A stretch of 64,000 nucleotides of DNA from Merdicola sp963557785. Lineage in GTDB: Bacteria > Bacillota > Clostridia > TANB77 > CAG-508. The stretch spans positions 1 to 64,000 of the forward strand of contig CAUWBF010000006.1 of the NCBI GenBank assembly GCA_963557785.1, read 5' to 3'. The notes beneath the pieces were generated by a model. That model worked only from the letters and a program-made list of their open reading frames with translations. It had not been told where the DNA came from and did not search any database. Below are positions 1 to 8,990 of the stretch, piece by piece (positions within the stretch are counted from its first letter, which is position 1; every line of letters begins with the position of its first letter). Both the position numbers and the translations under genes were made by a program.

Positions 1-51
1 TGCCGAAAATACTTGTGGGTTACCCTGCTGGAAAGATAGGTTGTCGCTAGA
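1..51 (+). rRNA. rrf: 5S ribosomal RNA, 3' end only
   Basis: The first 50 bases match the 3' half of a clostridial 5S rRNA: the GCCGAAAATACTT segment, a hairpin with GGGTTACCC, and the closing part GGAAAGATAGGTTGTCGCTAG. The 5' half lies outside the window, so this is the end of an rRNA operon. A long terminator hairpin follows directly. Confidence 0.8.
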
Positions 52-65
52 TTTTTTTTATTTTT

Positions 66-119
66 AAAGAAAAGTAGAAATCAGGAGGAAATCTTGATTT
101 GTGCTTTTCTTTTTTTTTA
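66..119 (+). terminator. Intrinsic terminator of the rRNA operon
   Basis: Arms AAAGAAAAG and CTTTTCTTT, with inner AAATCA/TGATTT, form a long hairpin followed by a run of nine or more T. It sits 15 bases after the 5S end and before the next gene. Confidence 0.8.
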
Positions 120-162
120 TGTAATGATATAATGTCAAAAAATGATGAAAGGGAAATAAAAA

Positions 163-769
163 ATGAGTAGAGCTATTTGGAAGCCAGGTACATTTATATA
201 TCCGATACCAGCTGTTATGGTTTCATGTGGTGATATGAAAAACTCTAATATCATTACTGTTGCTTGGACTGGAATATTAAATACAGATCCAGCAATGGTA
301 TATATATCTGTTAGAAAAACAAGACACTCATATGAAATTATAAACAATAGTAGAGAATTTGTTATAAATTTAACAACAGAAAAACTTGCATATGCTACAG
401 ATTGGTGCGGAGTAAAATCTGGAAAAGATGTAGATAAATTTAAAGAAATGAAGTTAACAAAAGAAAAAGCAAAATTTGTTAAATGTCCATTAATAAAAGA
501 GAGCCCAGTTTCTGTTGAATGTAAAGTAAAAGAAATAAGAGATTTACGGAAGTCATACAATGTTTATGGCAGAAGTATTATCTATCGATGCTGATGAAAA
601 ATATATTGACGAAAAAGGAGCTTTTGATATTTCTAAGTGCAATTTAATTGCATATTCAAATGGAAATTATTATTCATTAGGAAAGAAGATTGGTAGATTC
701 GGTTTTTCTGTTATGAAAAAAGATAAAGCAATGAAAAATAAAATAAAAAAAGGTAAAAAAGTTAAATAA
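163..769 (+). CDS. Flavin reductase family protein, read through a +1 shift at CGG
   Basis: Member of the flavin reductase (FMN-binding split barrel, flavoredoxin-like) family: N-terminal MSRAIWKPGTFIYPIPAVMV, then GDMKNSNIITVAWTG and SVRKTRHSYE, typical of the FMN-binding part. The zero frame ends at 594 with an unrelated tail. If the C of the CGG codon at 547 is skipped, reading continues as DLGSHTMFMAEV, the family's conserved LGSHDMF-type motif, and ends at 769, giving about 201 residues, a normal family length. The gene therefore needs a +1 shift or carries a one-base insertion. The same CGG signature occurs in three other genes of the window, so I do not call it a simple pseudogene. Single gene, probably its own transcription unit; physiological electron donor and acceptor unknown. 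Confidence 0.8.
547..550 (+). other. Candidate +1 frameshift site TTA CGG A (site 1)
   Basis: Zero-frame codon 129 of the flavin reductase gene is CGG, preceded by TTA and followed by A. Skipping the C gives GGA (Gly) and restores the conserved LGSH motif. In the zero frame the gene stops at a TGA 15 codons later. No Shine-Dalgarno-like stimulator is obvious just upstream. Confidence 0.7.
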
Positions 770-833
770 AAAATATAGCTTAAAATTTTGTGTTCTTTAT
801 GTCTAAAATTACCATAAAATATCCATATAATTA

Positions 834-862
834 TTGACATATGCTAAAATCCATGATAAAAT
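834..862 (+). promoter_or_regulatory. Promoter of rpmG-secE-nusG operon
   Basis: TTGACA (834-839), 17-base spacer, TAAAAT (857-862). It lies about 75 bases before rpmG, so the transcript has a short leader. Confidence 0.6.
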
Positions 863-937
863 ATTTAAGCGTATGTATGAGATATACATGGCTCACATCG
901 TTTCAAATAAAACACATAGTAACGGAGGTGTTTAAAA

Positions 938-1102
938 ATGGCAGCAAAAGGCGCAAGAGAACCTATAACTCTAGAATGTACAGAATGCAAGAGAAGAACA
1001 TATACTACACAAAAAAACAAAAAGAATGATACAGAAAGACTAGAATTAGTTAAATATTGTAAATTCTGCAAAAAACGTACAACACATAAAGAAACAAAAT
1101 AA
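938..1102 (+). CDS. rpmG: 50S ribosomal protein L33
   Basis: 54 codons translating to MAAKGAREPITLECTECKRR and then a basic stretch, a CKFCKK pair and a THKETK end. The two CxxC pairs mark the zinc-binding form of L33, a small protein of the large subunit near the E site. GGAGGTG lies 8 bases before the ATG. The order rpmG-secE-nusG-rplK-rplA is the standard Firmicutes order. The gene is short but unmistakable. Confidence 0.95.
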   Translation: MAAKGAREPITLECTECKRRTYTTQKNKKNDTERLELVKYCKFCKKRTTHKETK

Positions 1103-1126
1103 AAGCTATTTTAAGGAGGAAATAAA

Positions 1127-1495
1127 ATGGCTAATAAATCAAATAACAAAGTAGCTAAGGACGTTAAAAAGAATAGTAAAGATAAAAGACATTTCATGAA
1201 GGATTTTAAAGCTGAATTAAAGAAAGTTATTTGGCCATCACCAAAGCAATTATTCAATAATACAGCAGCTGTAATAGTAATAGTTCTTATTGTAACTCTT
1301 ATTGTATTAGTTTTAGATCTTGGATTTGAAACTTTAAATAGCAAGGGAATAAACAAATTAAGAACTGTAATAGAAAATACAACTGAGCAAGTAAATAATG
1401 AAGTTCCTTCAGAAGAAAATAAAACAGTAGATAATGCAACAGAAGAAAATAATGATACTTCTGAAGTAGAATCTACAGAAAATACAGCTGAATAA
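1127..1495 (+). CDS. secE: Preprotein translocase subunit SecE with acidic tail
   Basis: SecE holds the SecY channel together. Residues 1-30 are basic; FMKDFKAELKKVIWPSPKQL is the conserved amphipathic helix, followed by one membrane segment at about residues 44-63. Usual Gram-positive SecE ends soon after this. Here about 55 further residues follow, rich in Glu, Asp, Asn and Thr. By the usual topology the tail would face outward; its role is unknown. The position before nusG and the strong AAGGAGG site support the call. Confidence 0.95.
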   Translation: MANKSNNKVAKDVKKNSKDKRHFMKDFKAELKKVIWPSPKQLFNNTAAVIVIVLIVTLIVLVLDLGFETLNSKGINKLRTVIENTTEQVNNEVPSEENKTVDNATEENNDTSEVESTENTAE

Positions 1496-1533
1496 AATTA
1501 CTATTCAATAATTATTAAAGGAGGCTAAAAAGT

Positions 1534-2067
1534 ATGTCTCAAGAAAAAGATATGATACCAAGATGGTATGTTGTACACACATATTCTGGTTATGAGAATA
1601 AAGTTAAGACAGACCTTGAAAAAACAGTTAAGAATAGAGAATTAGAAGACTTTTTCTTCGATATAGTTGTTCCTATGGAAGAACAAATCGAGATTAAAGA
1701 CGGAAAAAGAAAAACTAACTTAAAAAAAGTATTTCCAGGTTATGTATTAGTAAAAATGATTGTAACAGAAGAATCATGGTATATTGTTAGAAATACTAGA
1801 GGTGTTACTGGGTTTGTAGGTTCAGGAACAGATCCTATTCCTCTTACAGATGAAGAAATCAGAAATATGGGATTTGAAATATCAGAAGTAAATGTTGATT
1901 ATGATATAAATGATTCAGTAAGAGTTATGAATGGACCATTAGAAAACTTTATTGGTGTTGTTCAAGAAATAAATAAAGAAAAACACAAAGTTAAAGTTAT
2001 GGTTTCTATGTTTGGAAGAGAAACTCCAGTAGAATTAGAATTTTCACAGGTTCAAAAAATAAATTAA
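1534..2067 (+). CDS. nusG: Transcription termination/antitermination protein NusG
   Basis: 177 residues, the normal length. The N-terminal NGN domain has WYVVHTYSGYENKV and FPGYVLVKM; the C-terminal KOW domain (from about 120) has RVMNGPLENFIGVVQEIN. NusG binds the RNA polymerase clamp and influences pausing and termination. It sits between secE and rplK as in most bacteria, with AAAGGAGG upstream. Confidence 0.97.
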   Translation: MSQEKDMIPRWYVVHTYSGYENKVKTDLEKTVKNRELEDFFFDIVVPMEEQIEIKDGKRKTNLKKVFPGYVLVKMIVTEESWYIVRNTRGVTGFVGSGTDPIPLTDEEIRNMGFEISEVNVDYDINDSVRVMNGPLENFIGVVQEINKEKHKVKVMVSMFGRETPVELEFSQVQKIN

Positions 2068-2110
2068 TAATTTATAGAAATTTCAGAATTGAAGGAGGTG
2101 CAAAATTAAA

Positions 2111-2539
2111 ATGGCAGAAAAAGAAATCACTAATGTAATCAAATTACAAATAGAAGCTGGTAAAGCAACTCCAGCTCCACCAGTAGGTCCAGCATTAGGT
2201 TCAAGTGGTGTTAACATTATGCAATTCGTTAAAGAATTCAATGATAGAACAGCTAATCAACCTGGAATGATAATACCAGTTGTTATAACAGTATATAAAG
2301 ATAAATCTTTTGAATTTATAACAAAAGTTCCACCAGTTGCAGTTTTAATTAAAAAAGCTTTAAAAATAGAAAAAGGATCAGGAAAACCTAACAAAGAAAA
2401 AGTAGCTACATTAAAACTTGATCAAGTTAAAGCTATAGCTGAACAAAAAATGGAAGATTTAAATGCTGCATCATTAGAAGCAGCTATGAGCATGGTTAAA
2501 GGAACAGCTCGTAGTATGGGTGTAGTAGTTGAAGAATAA
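2111..2539 (+). CDS. rplK: 50S ribosomal protein L11
   Basis: 142 residues. The proline-rich PAPPVGPALGSSGVNIMQF loop is the L11 signature, and the C-terminal rRNA-binding domain ends with GTARSMGV. L11 forms the GTPase-associated centre with L10-L12. GGAGGTG lies 13 bases before the ATG; such long spacing recurs in this genome. Confidence 0.98.
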   Translation: MAEKEITNVIKLQIEAGKATPAPPVGPALGSSGVNIMQFVKEFNDRTANQPGMIIPVVITVYKDKSFEFITKVPPVAVLIKKALKIEKGSGKPNKEKVATLKLDQVKAIAEQKMEDLNAASLEAAMSMVKGTARSMGVVVEE

Positions 2540-2599
2540 TTTAAATATTAATAATTGGGAGAATGTAAAAAACATTCGTTAATACCAAAGGAGGTAAAA

Positions 2600-3283
2600 A
2601 TGAAAAAAGGAAAAAAATATCAAGAAGCTTTAAAACTTGTTGAACCAAATAAGTTATATGAAGCAAAAGAAGCTTTAGAATTAATAGAAAAATTTCCTAA
2701 AGCAAAATTTGATGAAACAGTTGAGTTACATGTAAAATTAGGTGTTGATTCTAAACATGCAGACCAACAAGTAAGAGGTACAGTAGTACTTCCAAATGGT
2801 ACTGGTAAAACTTTAAGAGTTTTAGTATTTGCAAAAGGTGATAAAGCAAAAGAAGCTGAAGAAGCTGGAGCAGATTTTGTTGGAGCAGAAGAATTAATAC
2901 CAAAAATAGAAAAAGAAAACTGGTTTGAATATGATGTTATAGTTGCAACTCCAGATATGATGGGTGTTGTAGGTAGATTAGGTAAAGTATTAGGACCAAA
3001 AGGATTAATGCCAAACCCTAAATCAGGAACAGTTACAATGGATGTAACTAAAGCTATAAAAGAAATTAAATCAGGAAAAGTTGAATACAGATTAGATAAA
3101 ACTAATATTATTCACCTAGGATTTGGAAAAGTTTCATTTGGTGCTGAGAAATTAGCAGAAAACTATGAAACAATTATAAATGCAATAATCAAAGCTAAAC
3201 CAGCTGCAGCAAAAGGTCAATATATTAAGAGTGTAGCAATAACTACAACAATGGGACCAAGTGTATTTATAAATCAAAAATAA
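2600..3283 (+). CDS. rplA: 50S ribosomal protein L1
   Basis: 227 residues starting MKKGKKYQEALKLV. The KVLGPKGLMPNPKSGTVT motif is the L1 signature. L1 forms the mobile L1 stalk at the E site. The start at 2600 is chosen because GGAGGTAAAA lies just upstream; an in-frame extension to 2555 has no ribosome-binding site. It is followed by the L10 leader. Confidence 0.97.
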   Translation: MKKGKKYQEALKLVEPNKLYEAKEALELIEKFPKAKFDETVELHVKLGVDSKHADQQVRGTVVLPNGTGKTLRVLVFAKGDKAKEAEEAGADFVGAEELIPKIEKENWFEYDVIVATPDMMGVVGRLGKVLGPKGLMPNPKSGTVTMDVTKAIKEIKSGKVEYRLDKTNIIHLGFGKVSFGAEKLAENYETIINAIIKAKPAAAKGQYIKSVAITTTMGPSVFINQK

Positions 3284-3299
3284 TTTTAAATAGCCAAAG

Positions 3300-3400
3300 A
3301 TAGTAGGCATCAGTAAGTCCTACCGAGGCACATTGTATAGATCGGATTACCCCAATCTTTATATGTCCTCGATAAGACTTATAGAGATTGGGTTTTATAT
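3300..3400 (+). ncRNA. L10 leader with attenuator, before rplJ-rplL
   Basis: The gap between rplA and rplJ holds a structured leader. GTAGG (3303-3307) pairs with CCTAC (3319-3323), and GAGG (3324-3327) can pair with CCTC (3367-3370). A longer stem, 3351-3367 with 3376-3392 (CCCAATCT against AGATTGGG), ends in TTTTATATT and works as an intrinsic terminator. The two folds overlap at CCTC, so they exclude each other. This is the layout of the Firmicutes L10 leader, in which the L10-L12 complex represses its own synthesis. Confidence 0.75.
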
Positions 3401-3444
3401 TATAAAAATATATAAATCATAATTTTAGGAGGTGAAAATATAAA

Positions 3445-3951
3445 ATGGCAAATGAGAAAATAATAGCACAAAAGAAATCAGAAGTAGAAGCTTTAGCAGA
3501 AAAAATAAAATCAGCTAAATTAGTTCTTTTAACAGATTACAGAGGAATCACAGTTAGTGATGTAACAGACTTAAGAACAAGCTTAAGAAATACAAATTCA
3601 GAATATAAAGTTATAAAAAATAACATCACAAAAAGAGCTTTAGAAGCTTGTGGTGTAGAAGGATTAGATGAGCAATTAGTCGGACCTACAGCAGTTATAT
3701 TAAGTAGTGAAGATTATTTAGAACCTTCAAAAGCTGTATATGAATATACAAAGAAAAATGAAGAATATAAAATTAAGGGTGGAATAATAGATGGTAAAGT
3801 AATGACAGCAGAAGAAATCATAACATTAGCAAAATTACCATCAAGAGAAACACTTATATCTATGCTTGCAGGTGCTTTACTTGGAAATATTTCAAAAATT
3901 GCTGTTGCAATTGATCAAGTTAGAATCCAAAAAGAAGAAGCTAATGCATAA
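3445..3951 (+). CDS. rplJ: 50S ribosomal protein L10
   Basis: 168 residues: LVLLTDYRGITVSDVTDLR, KNNITKRALE and VGPTAVILSSED are the conserved L10 segments, and the C-terminal helix that binds L7/L12 dimers follows. Expression is probably set by the leader just upstream. Start ATG at 3445 with AGGAGGTG 13 bases before it. Confidence 0.97.
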   Translation: MANEKIIAQKKSEVEALAEKIKSAKLVLLTDYRGITVSDVTDLRTSLRNTNSEYKVIKNNITKRALEACGVEGLDEQLVGPTAVILSSEDYLEPSKAVYEYTKKNEEYKIKGGIIDGKVMTAEEIITLAKLPSRETLISMLAGALLGNISKIAVAIDQVRIQKEEANA

Positions 3952-4028
3952 TTAAATTAAAAATTATCAAAGAGTTGTGAACTTAAATCACAAAAATAAA
4001 ATAATTAAAAAATAGGAGGAATTTAAAA

Positions 4029-4397
4029 ATGGCTAAAATAGAAGAAATTTTAGAAGCTATAGATAGCTTAACAGTAGTTGAATTATCAGAATTAGTAAAA
4101 GGAATAGAAGAAAAATATGGAGTATCTGCAGTAGCAGCAGCTGCACCAGCAGCTGGAGGAGCAGTAGCAGGAGCTGCTGAAGAAAAATCATCTTTTGACG
4201 TAGTATTAAAAGATGCTGGAGCTAACAAAATCCAAGTAATCAAAGTAGTTAGAGATGCTACAGGATTAGGATTAAAAGAAGCTAAAGACTTAGTAGATGG
4301 AGCACCAAAAACAGTTAAAGAAGGAGCTTCTAAAGAAGAAGCTGAAGAATTAAAAGCTAAATTTACAGAAGTTGGAGCAGTAGTTGAATTACAATAA
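4029..4397 (+). CDS. rplL: 50S ribosomal protein L7/L12
   Basis: 122 residues: N-terminal dimerisation part (SLTVVELSELVKGIEEKYGV), an alanine-rich hinge at about 36-54, and the C-terminal factor-binding domain (VIKVVRDATGLGLKEAKDLV). A terminator follows 10 bases after the stop, so rpoB and rpoC are not cotranscribed here as they are in most bacteria. Confidence 0.98.
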   Translation: MAKIEEILEAIDSLTVVELSELVKGIEEKYGVSAVAAAAPAAGGAVAGAAEEKSSFDVVLKDAGANKIQVIKVVRDATGLGLKEAKDLVDGAPKTVKEGASKEEAEELKAKFTEVGAVVELQ

Positions 4398-4406
4398 TTC
4401 TAAATA

Positions 4407-4441
4407 AAAATGTATTAGATTATATCTAATACATTTTTTTT
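4407..4441 (+). terminator. Terminator after rplL
   Basis: ATGTATTAGAT and its complement ATCTAATACAT form a perfect 11-bp stem with a TAT-type loop, followed by eight T. It ends the rplJL transcript. Confidence 0.85.
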
Positions 4442-4480
4442 ATGATATAATCTAAGCATAAAAATAAAAAGAGGTATTGT

Positions 4481-5176
4481 ATGAAAGAAATGATTGGTAT
4501 AATTGCTGCAATGGAAGAAGAAATGCAGGAAATAAAAAATAAAATGATTTCAATAGAAGAATTAAAGCATAAAAATGTTACATTTTATATAGGAAAAATG
4601 GCTAATAAAGATTGCGTTTTAGTGCAATCAGGAGTAGGAAAAGTAAATGCTGCACGAACTACACAATTATTAATAGACAAATTTGACATCAAAGAGATTA
4701 TTAATGTAGGATCTGCAGGTGCAATTAAAGAAGAAATAAATTTTGGAGATATTGTGATTGGAAAAGAATTGGTTCAACATGATTTTGACATAACTGCATT
4801 TGGACATAAAAGAGGTTATATTACTGATTTAGGAAGAACATTTTATTCAGATAAAATGCTAGTAAGTAGAGCTTATGAGGTAATAAAGGAAATTTCCAAT
4901 TCTGAGTATAATGTTTATATTGGAAATATTGCATCTGGCGATATCTTTTTTACTAATATGTCTGATGCAAAGGATTTAATAAAAGAATTTAATACAGACT
5001 GTGTTGAAATGGAAGGAGCAGCAATAGCGCAAGTGTGTTATTTAGAAAAAATGCCATTTATATGTATCAGATCAATATCAGATTCACCAAATGGAAATAA
5101 TAATATAGAATTTGATAAATATCTACAAATGGCATCAAAACGTTGTGCAGATTTTTTAGAAGAATTTGTGAAATAA
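4481..5176 (+). CDS. mtnN: 5'-methylthioadenosine/S-adenosylhomocysteine nucleosidase
   Basis: 231 residues, the normal MTAN length. It starts with MKEMIGIIAAMEEEMQEI; it has SGVGKVNAARTTQ, NVGSAGA and, near 175, VEMEGAAIAQVC with the glutamates that contact the ribose, then ISDSPNG with the catalytic Asp. The enzyme hydrolyses the N-glycosidic bond of methylthioadenosine or S-adenosylhomocysteine in the methyl cycle and methionine salvage. It stands alone between two transcription units. Confidence 0.93.
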   Translation: MKEMIGIIAAMEEEMQEIKNKMISIEELKHKNVTFYIGKMANKDCVLVQSGVGKVNAARTTQLLIDKFDIKEIINVGSAGAIKEEINFGDIVIGKELVQHDFDITAFGHKRGYITDLGRTFYSDKMLVSRAYEVIKEISNSEYNVYIGNIASGDIFFTNMSDAKDLIKEFNTDCVEMEGAAIAQVCYLEKMPFICIRSISDSPNGNNNIEFDKYLQMASKRCADFLEEFVK

Positions 5177-5195
5177 AATAATAATATAATAGTAA

Positions 5196-5224
5196 TTGAC
5201 TTTTTATTTTTTTAAGTATATACT
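5196..5224 (+). promoter_or_regulatory. Promoter of the SH3/NlpC gene
   Basis: TTGACT (5196-5201), 17-base spacer, TATACT (5219-5224), about 60 bases before the start codon. Confidence 0.6.
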
Positions 5225-5286
5225 GTCTTCTGTAAATAAACTTTTATAATTTAGATTTAAAAATAAATCTAATAAAGGAGAAAAGG

Positions 5287-6621
5287 ATGTTAATAAATAA
5301 GAAAAAAATAATAATATTAGTAAGTGCAATATTACTTGCAATTTCTACTTATTCTTATGGAACAAATACCGGAGTTATAACAGGAGAAACCGTAAAACTA
5401 AGAAATGCAGCAAGTTTAGAAGCAAAGCTTGTAATGCTTTTATCCGTAAATGATAAGGTAGAAGTTTTAGGACAAGAAGGCGATTGGTACAAAGTAAAAT
5501 ATAAAGAGAATACAGGATATGTATATAAAGAATATATTAAAGTACAGCAAACAGAAGATACAACTACGGAGCAAGTAGATAATACTGTAACTGGAAATGA
5601 AGTAGAAGAAACACCAGTAATAGAAAATAATATAGATAATTCACAAACAACTGTAAATACAGAAACTTCTGAAATTATTGTTCCATCAGAAAAAGTAATA
5701 ATAGAAGATTCAAAAATTTCAATATTGCCATTAATAAATTCAAGTAGTATAGCGATACTTAATAAAGATACAAAAGTAACAGTCATTGAATATAAAAATG
5801 GATGGGCATATGTAATATCTTCTAGTTCGAATGGATGGATTAGAAAAGAAAAATTGCAAGACATAACAGTTACTCAAGTAACTAATGAAGAAACTAAAGA
5901 AAATGAGCCGACAGAAGTAGAAAAAAATGATAATACTAGTGTAAATACTGAAAATACCAATAAAACAGCATATGTTAATGTTAATAGTGTTAATGTAAGA
6001 AAATCAGCTACTACAAGCTCAGAAGTAGTAGATGGTTTAGTAAAAAATAACCAAGTCACAATAATTGGAGAAGAAGATGGCTGGTATAAAATAAAAGTAA
6101 ATGGATTAGAAGGATATATAGCAAAACAATATTTATCAGATAAACCTGTAGAAGTTACTAACAGAAGTTCTAACACAGATAGAACTTCTGTATTAAATGA
6201 AACTACTGAAAAAATCAGTACAGAAACAGTTACTAATACTTCATCTAGTAAAGCAAATGATATTGTAGAATATGCGAAAACTTTTTTGGGTAGCAAATAT
6301 GTTGCTGGAGGTAGTACACCAAAGACAGGATTTGACTGTTCAGGATTTACATACTATGTATATAAACATTTTGGTTATACATTAAATAGAGCATCAAGTG
6401 CTCAGGCTAAAAATGGTATAGAAGTTAATAAATCTGATTTACAATTAGGAGATTTAGTATTATTTTCACAAGGAAGCAATAAAATAGGACATGTCGGAAT
6501 ATATATAGGAGGAAATAACTTTATACACGCAGCAAATGCAACAAAAGGTGTTGTAATAACATCACTTTCTAACTCTTATTACAAGGAAAACTATGTTACA
6601 GCAAGAAGAATTATAAATTAA
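5287..6621 (+). CDS. Secreted SH3-domain NlpC/P60 peptidoglycan hydrolase
   Basis: 444 residues. Residues 1-25 are a signal peptide (KKKIIILVSAILLAISTYSYG). Three bacterial SH3 domains follow at about 27-86, 135-192 and 226-287 (for example VNVRKSATTSSEV, GWYKIKV). They are separated by Thr/Asn/Glu-rich linkers. The C-terminal NlpC/P60 domain (about 328-444) has the catalytic Cys351 in GFDCSGF and His402 in IGHVGIY. Such enzymes cut the D-Glu to diamino acid bond in wall stem peptides; the SH3 domains bind the wall. The middle SH3 domain is the most divergent. Role in growth, separation or spore wall is not shown. Confidence 0.93.
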   Translation: MLINKKKIIILVSAILLAISTYSYGTNTGVITGETVKLRNAASLEAKLVMLLSVNDKVEVLGQEGDWYKVKYKENTGYVYKEYIKVQQTEDTTTEQVDNTVTGNEVEETPVIENNIDNSQTTVNTETSEIIVPSEKVIIEDSKISILPLINSSSIAILNKDTKVTVIEYKNGWAYVISSSSNGWIRKEKLQDITVTQVTNEETKENEPTEVEKNDNTSVNTENTNKTAYVNVNSVNVRKSATTSSEVVDGLVKNNQVTIIGEEDGWYKIKVNGLEGYIAKQYLSDKPVEVTNRSSNTDRTSVLNETTEKISTETVTNTSSSKANDIVEYAKTFLGSKYVAGGSTPKTGFDCSGFTYYVYKHFGYTLNRASSAQAKNGIEVNKSDLQLGDLVLFSQGSNKIGHVGIYIGGNNFIHAANATKGVVITSLSNSYYKENYVTARRIIN

Positions 6622-6648
6622 TTTTGGGGGCAATTTTAAGAGGTAAAA

Positions 6649-8990
6649 TTGTTTAAAAAACCAATTATGATTGTTATTATAAGTTATATAATAGGTATAT
6701 TATGGGGGATATATGTAAAAAATATATTCCTCTTTTTTGTTATGAATTTATCTATAATTGTACTTAGGAGTTATATGAAAATAAGGAGAAGGTATAATTC
6801 AAAAATAAGATTAATTATAGGTAAATGTTGTAATAATATATGCGTTATTTTTATAACTTTTTCTGTATTAGGATATATAAGTTTATTATACAAAGAAAAT
6901 AAGTTTGAATGCATATATGAAGAAAAAAATTTAGAAGTTACTATAGTAAGTAATTGTATAGAAGAAGAATATTTTAATAAATATATTGCAAGAGTAGAAA
7001 AGTACAATATAAACATATATATTTTAGTGCCAAAGAAAGTAAAGTTTCAATATGGATATGTTGTTAAATTAAATGATGAACTAATAAAGCCTCAAGCACA
7101 GAGAAATACATATGGATTTGATTATAAAATGTATTTAAAAAGCATTAATATTGCAGGAAGTGTAAATATTAAGAATTATAAAATTATAGGTAGAAAATCG
7201 AATTTAATTAATGGATTAATATTTGAAATTAAAGAAAGTATAAGAAAAAAGATTTATACGATAATACAGTCTGAAAATAAATATTTATTAGAAGCATTTT
7301 TGATAGGCAATAAAGAAAATATATCGGATGAAATAAATGATATTTTTAGAAAAAGTAGTTTATCACATTTAATAGCAATTTCAGGTACACATATTACAAT
7401 AATAACTACTTTAATTTTTAAATTATTTAAAATTATAAAAGTTGGAAAAAGAACTTCATATTATATTAGTATAATAATAATATATATATATATGTTTATA
7501 GCAGGTGGAATGCCATCTGTAGTACGATCGTGTATAGGTATTATATTAGTATTAGTTTCGAAGCTAATATATAGGAAATCGGATATATATACGAATATAT
7601 GTATATCAGCAATCATTATATTGGTAACAAATCCCTATAATATTCTAAATTTAGGATTTATATTATCATATGGAGGAATAGTTGGAATTGTATTATATAC
7701 AAATATTAGAAAAAATACATCTAAGGAAAATAAAATAAAAGCGTATATTAAAGAAATATGTATTATATCATTTTGTGTTCAAATTATTATATTGCCAATA
7801 ATTATTAATTCATTTAATAATATATCATTTACGTTTTTTATATCTAATTTAATGGTCTCTCCATTACTATTTTTAATACTTAATTTAGGGATAGCAGGTA
7901 TAATGTTGAGTTATTTGTATTTGCCTTTATCTTGTTTAATAGGTAAAGTAATAGATATACTATTACAATTATTATTAAATATTTCAAAACTATGTGCTAA
8001 TTTACCATTTGCTAATAATATTTGTACTAGAATAGATATGCCTATTATAATAATATACTACATTTTAGTTATATATATAGTGTATTTAATAAAAATTAAT
8101 AGATTACATATTATCATACACTTTATAAAAAAATATATCCTGAAACTGGTGAGTGTTTTTTTGATACTTGTAATAGTTATTAATTTATATAATTACAGTG
8201 GTATAAAAGAGCTAAAAATATATTTTATAGATGTAGGACAAGGTGATGCTACTTTAATTAAAACATCAAGGAATAAAGTTATTTTAATAGATGGAGGAGA
8301 AGCTAAAGAAGGTAAAGAAGTATTGCTTCCTTATTTATTAAATAGGAAAATAAAAGTAATAGACTATATAATTATTTCACATTTTGATTCAGACCACATA
8401 GGACGGATTATTTTATTTAATGGAAAATATGAAAGTAAAAAATATAATAATAGGTAAGCAATTTGAAGATTCAGAAAATTTACATGAGTTTTTTAAGATT
8501 GTAAATAAAAAGAAAATGGTTGTAAGTATTGTAGAGGCAGGGGATAGAATAAATATTGAAAAAAACTTATATTTTGATATTCTTTGGCCAAGTTCTTCAA
8601 ATATGATATTCGAAAATTTAATTAATAATAATTCAATAGTTTGTAAAATGTATTATAAAGAGTTTTCAATGCTATTTACAGGAGATATTGAGGAGGAAGC
8701 AGAAAAGAAAATAATTAAAATGCATAGTGAAAGCATACTAAAATCAACGTGTTTAAAAATTGCACACCATGGCTCAAAGTCATCTTCTACGATAGAATTA
8801 TTGAAAAAAATTGATCCGAAAATTGCATTAATTGGTGTTGGTAAAGATAATAAATTTGGTCACCCAAGTAATGAAGTAATAAAAAAATTAGAAAAGTTAC
8901 GGTGTTAAAGTATATAGAACAGATGAGAATGGAGAGATTACTATTATTACAAATGGAATGGCGTATAGAACTAAGAAGAAAATTGTATAA
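6649..8990 (+). CDS. comEC: ComEC DNA uptake channel, read through two +1 shifts at CGG
   Basis: About 779 residues if two single-base skips are made. The N-terminal part has membrane segments and a soluble insert; the central Competence domain (about 210-460) has HLIAISGTHITII and GGMPSVVRS. The C-terminal metallo-beta-lactamase-like domain has FIDVGQGDAT, ILIDGGE and SHFDSDHIGG. The zero frame breaks at CGG 8404, exactly inside the conserved DHIGG; skipping C restores LFYLMENMKVKNIII. The second frame breaks at CGG 8900; skipping C gives KLGVKVYRTDENGEI and a stop at 8990. ComEC carries single-stranded DNA across the membrane in transformation. The TTG start has AAGAGGT upstream. Two independent lesions of one type in one gene argue for recoding or for an unusual mutation pattern; decay of an unused competence gene remains possible. 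Confidence 0.85.
8404..8407 (+). other. Candidate +1 frameshift site GGA CGG A (site 2)
   Basis: Zero-frame codon 586 of comEC. Skipping C reads GGA GGA (Gly-Gly) and restores the metal-binding HFDSDHIGG motif. The preceding codon is GGA, so P-site slippage into GAC would be poorly paired, which favours skipping or four-base decoding over tRNA slippage. Confidence 0.7.
8900..8903 (+). other. Candidate +1 frameshift site TTA CGG T (site 3)
   Basis: Second CGG in comEC. Without the shift, translation ends two codons later at TAA. With the C skipped, GGT (Gly) is followed by VKVYRTDENGEI, the expected end of the ComEC beta-lactamase-like domain. Confidence 0.7.

Noticed and set aside
135..560. 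Minus-strand frame opposite the flavin reductase gene
   Set aside because: It mirrors the codon structure of the real gene, has no ribosome-binding site and no recognisable protein pattern. The same applies to the many other antisense frames over ribosomal, mfd, pheT, uracil fusion and cdaA genes.
841..1071. Two overlapping frames on either strand around rpmG
   Set aside because: They are shadows of rpmG, whose correct frame (938-1102) has the zinc motifs and a good ribosome-binding site.
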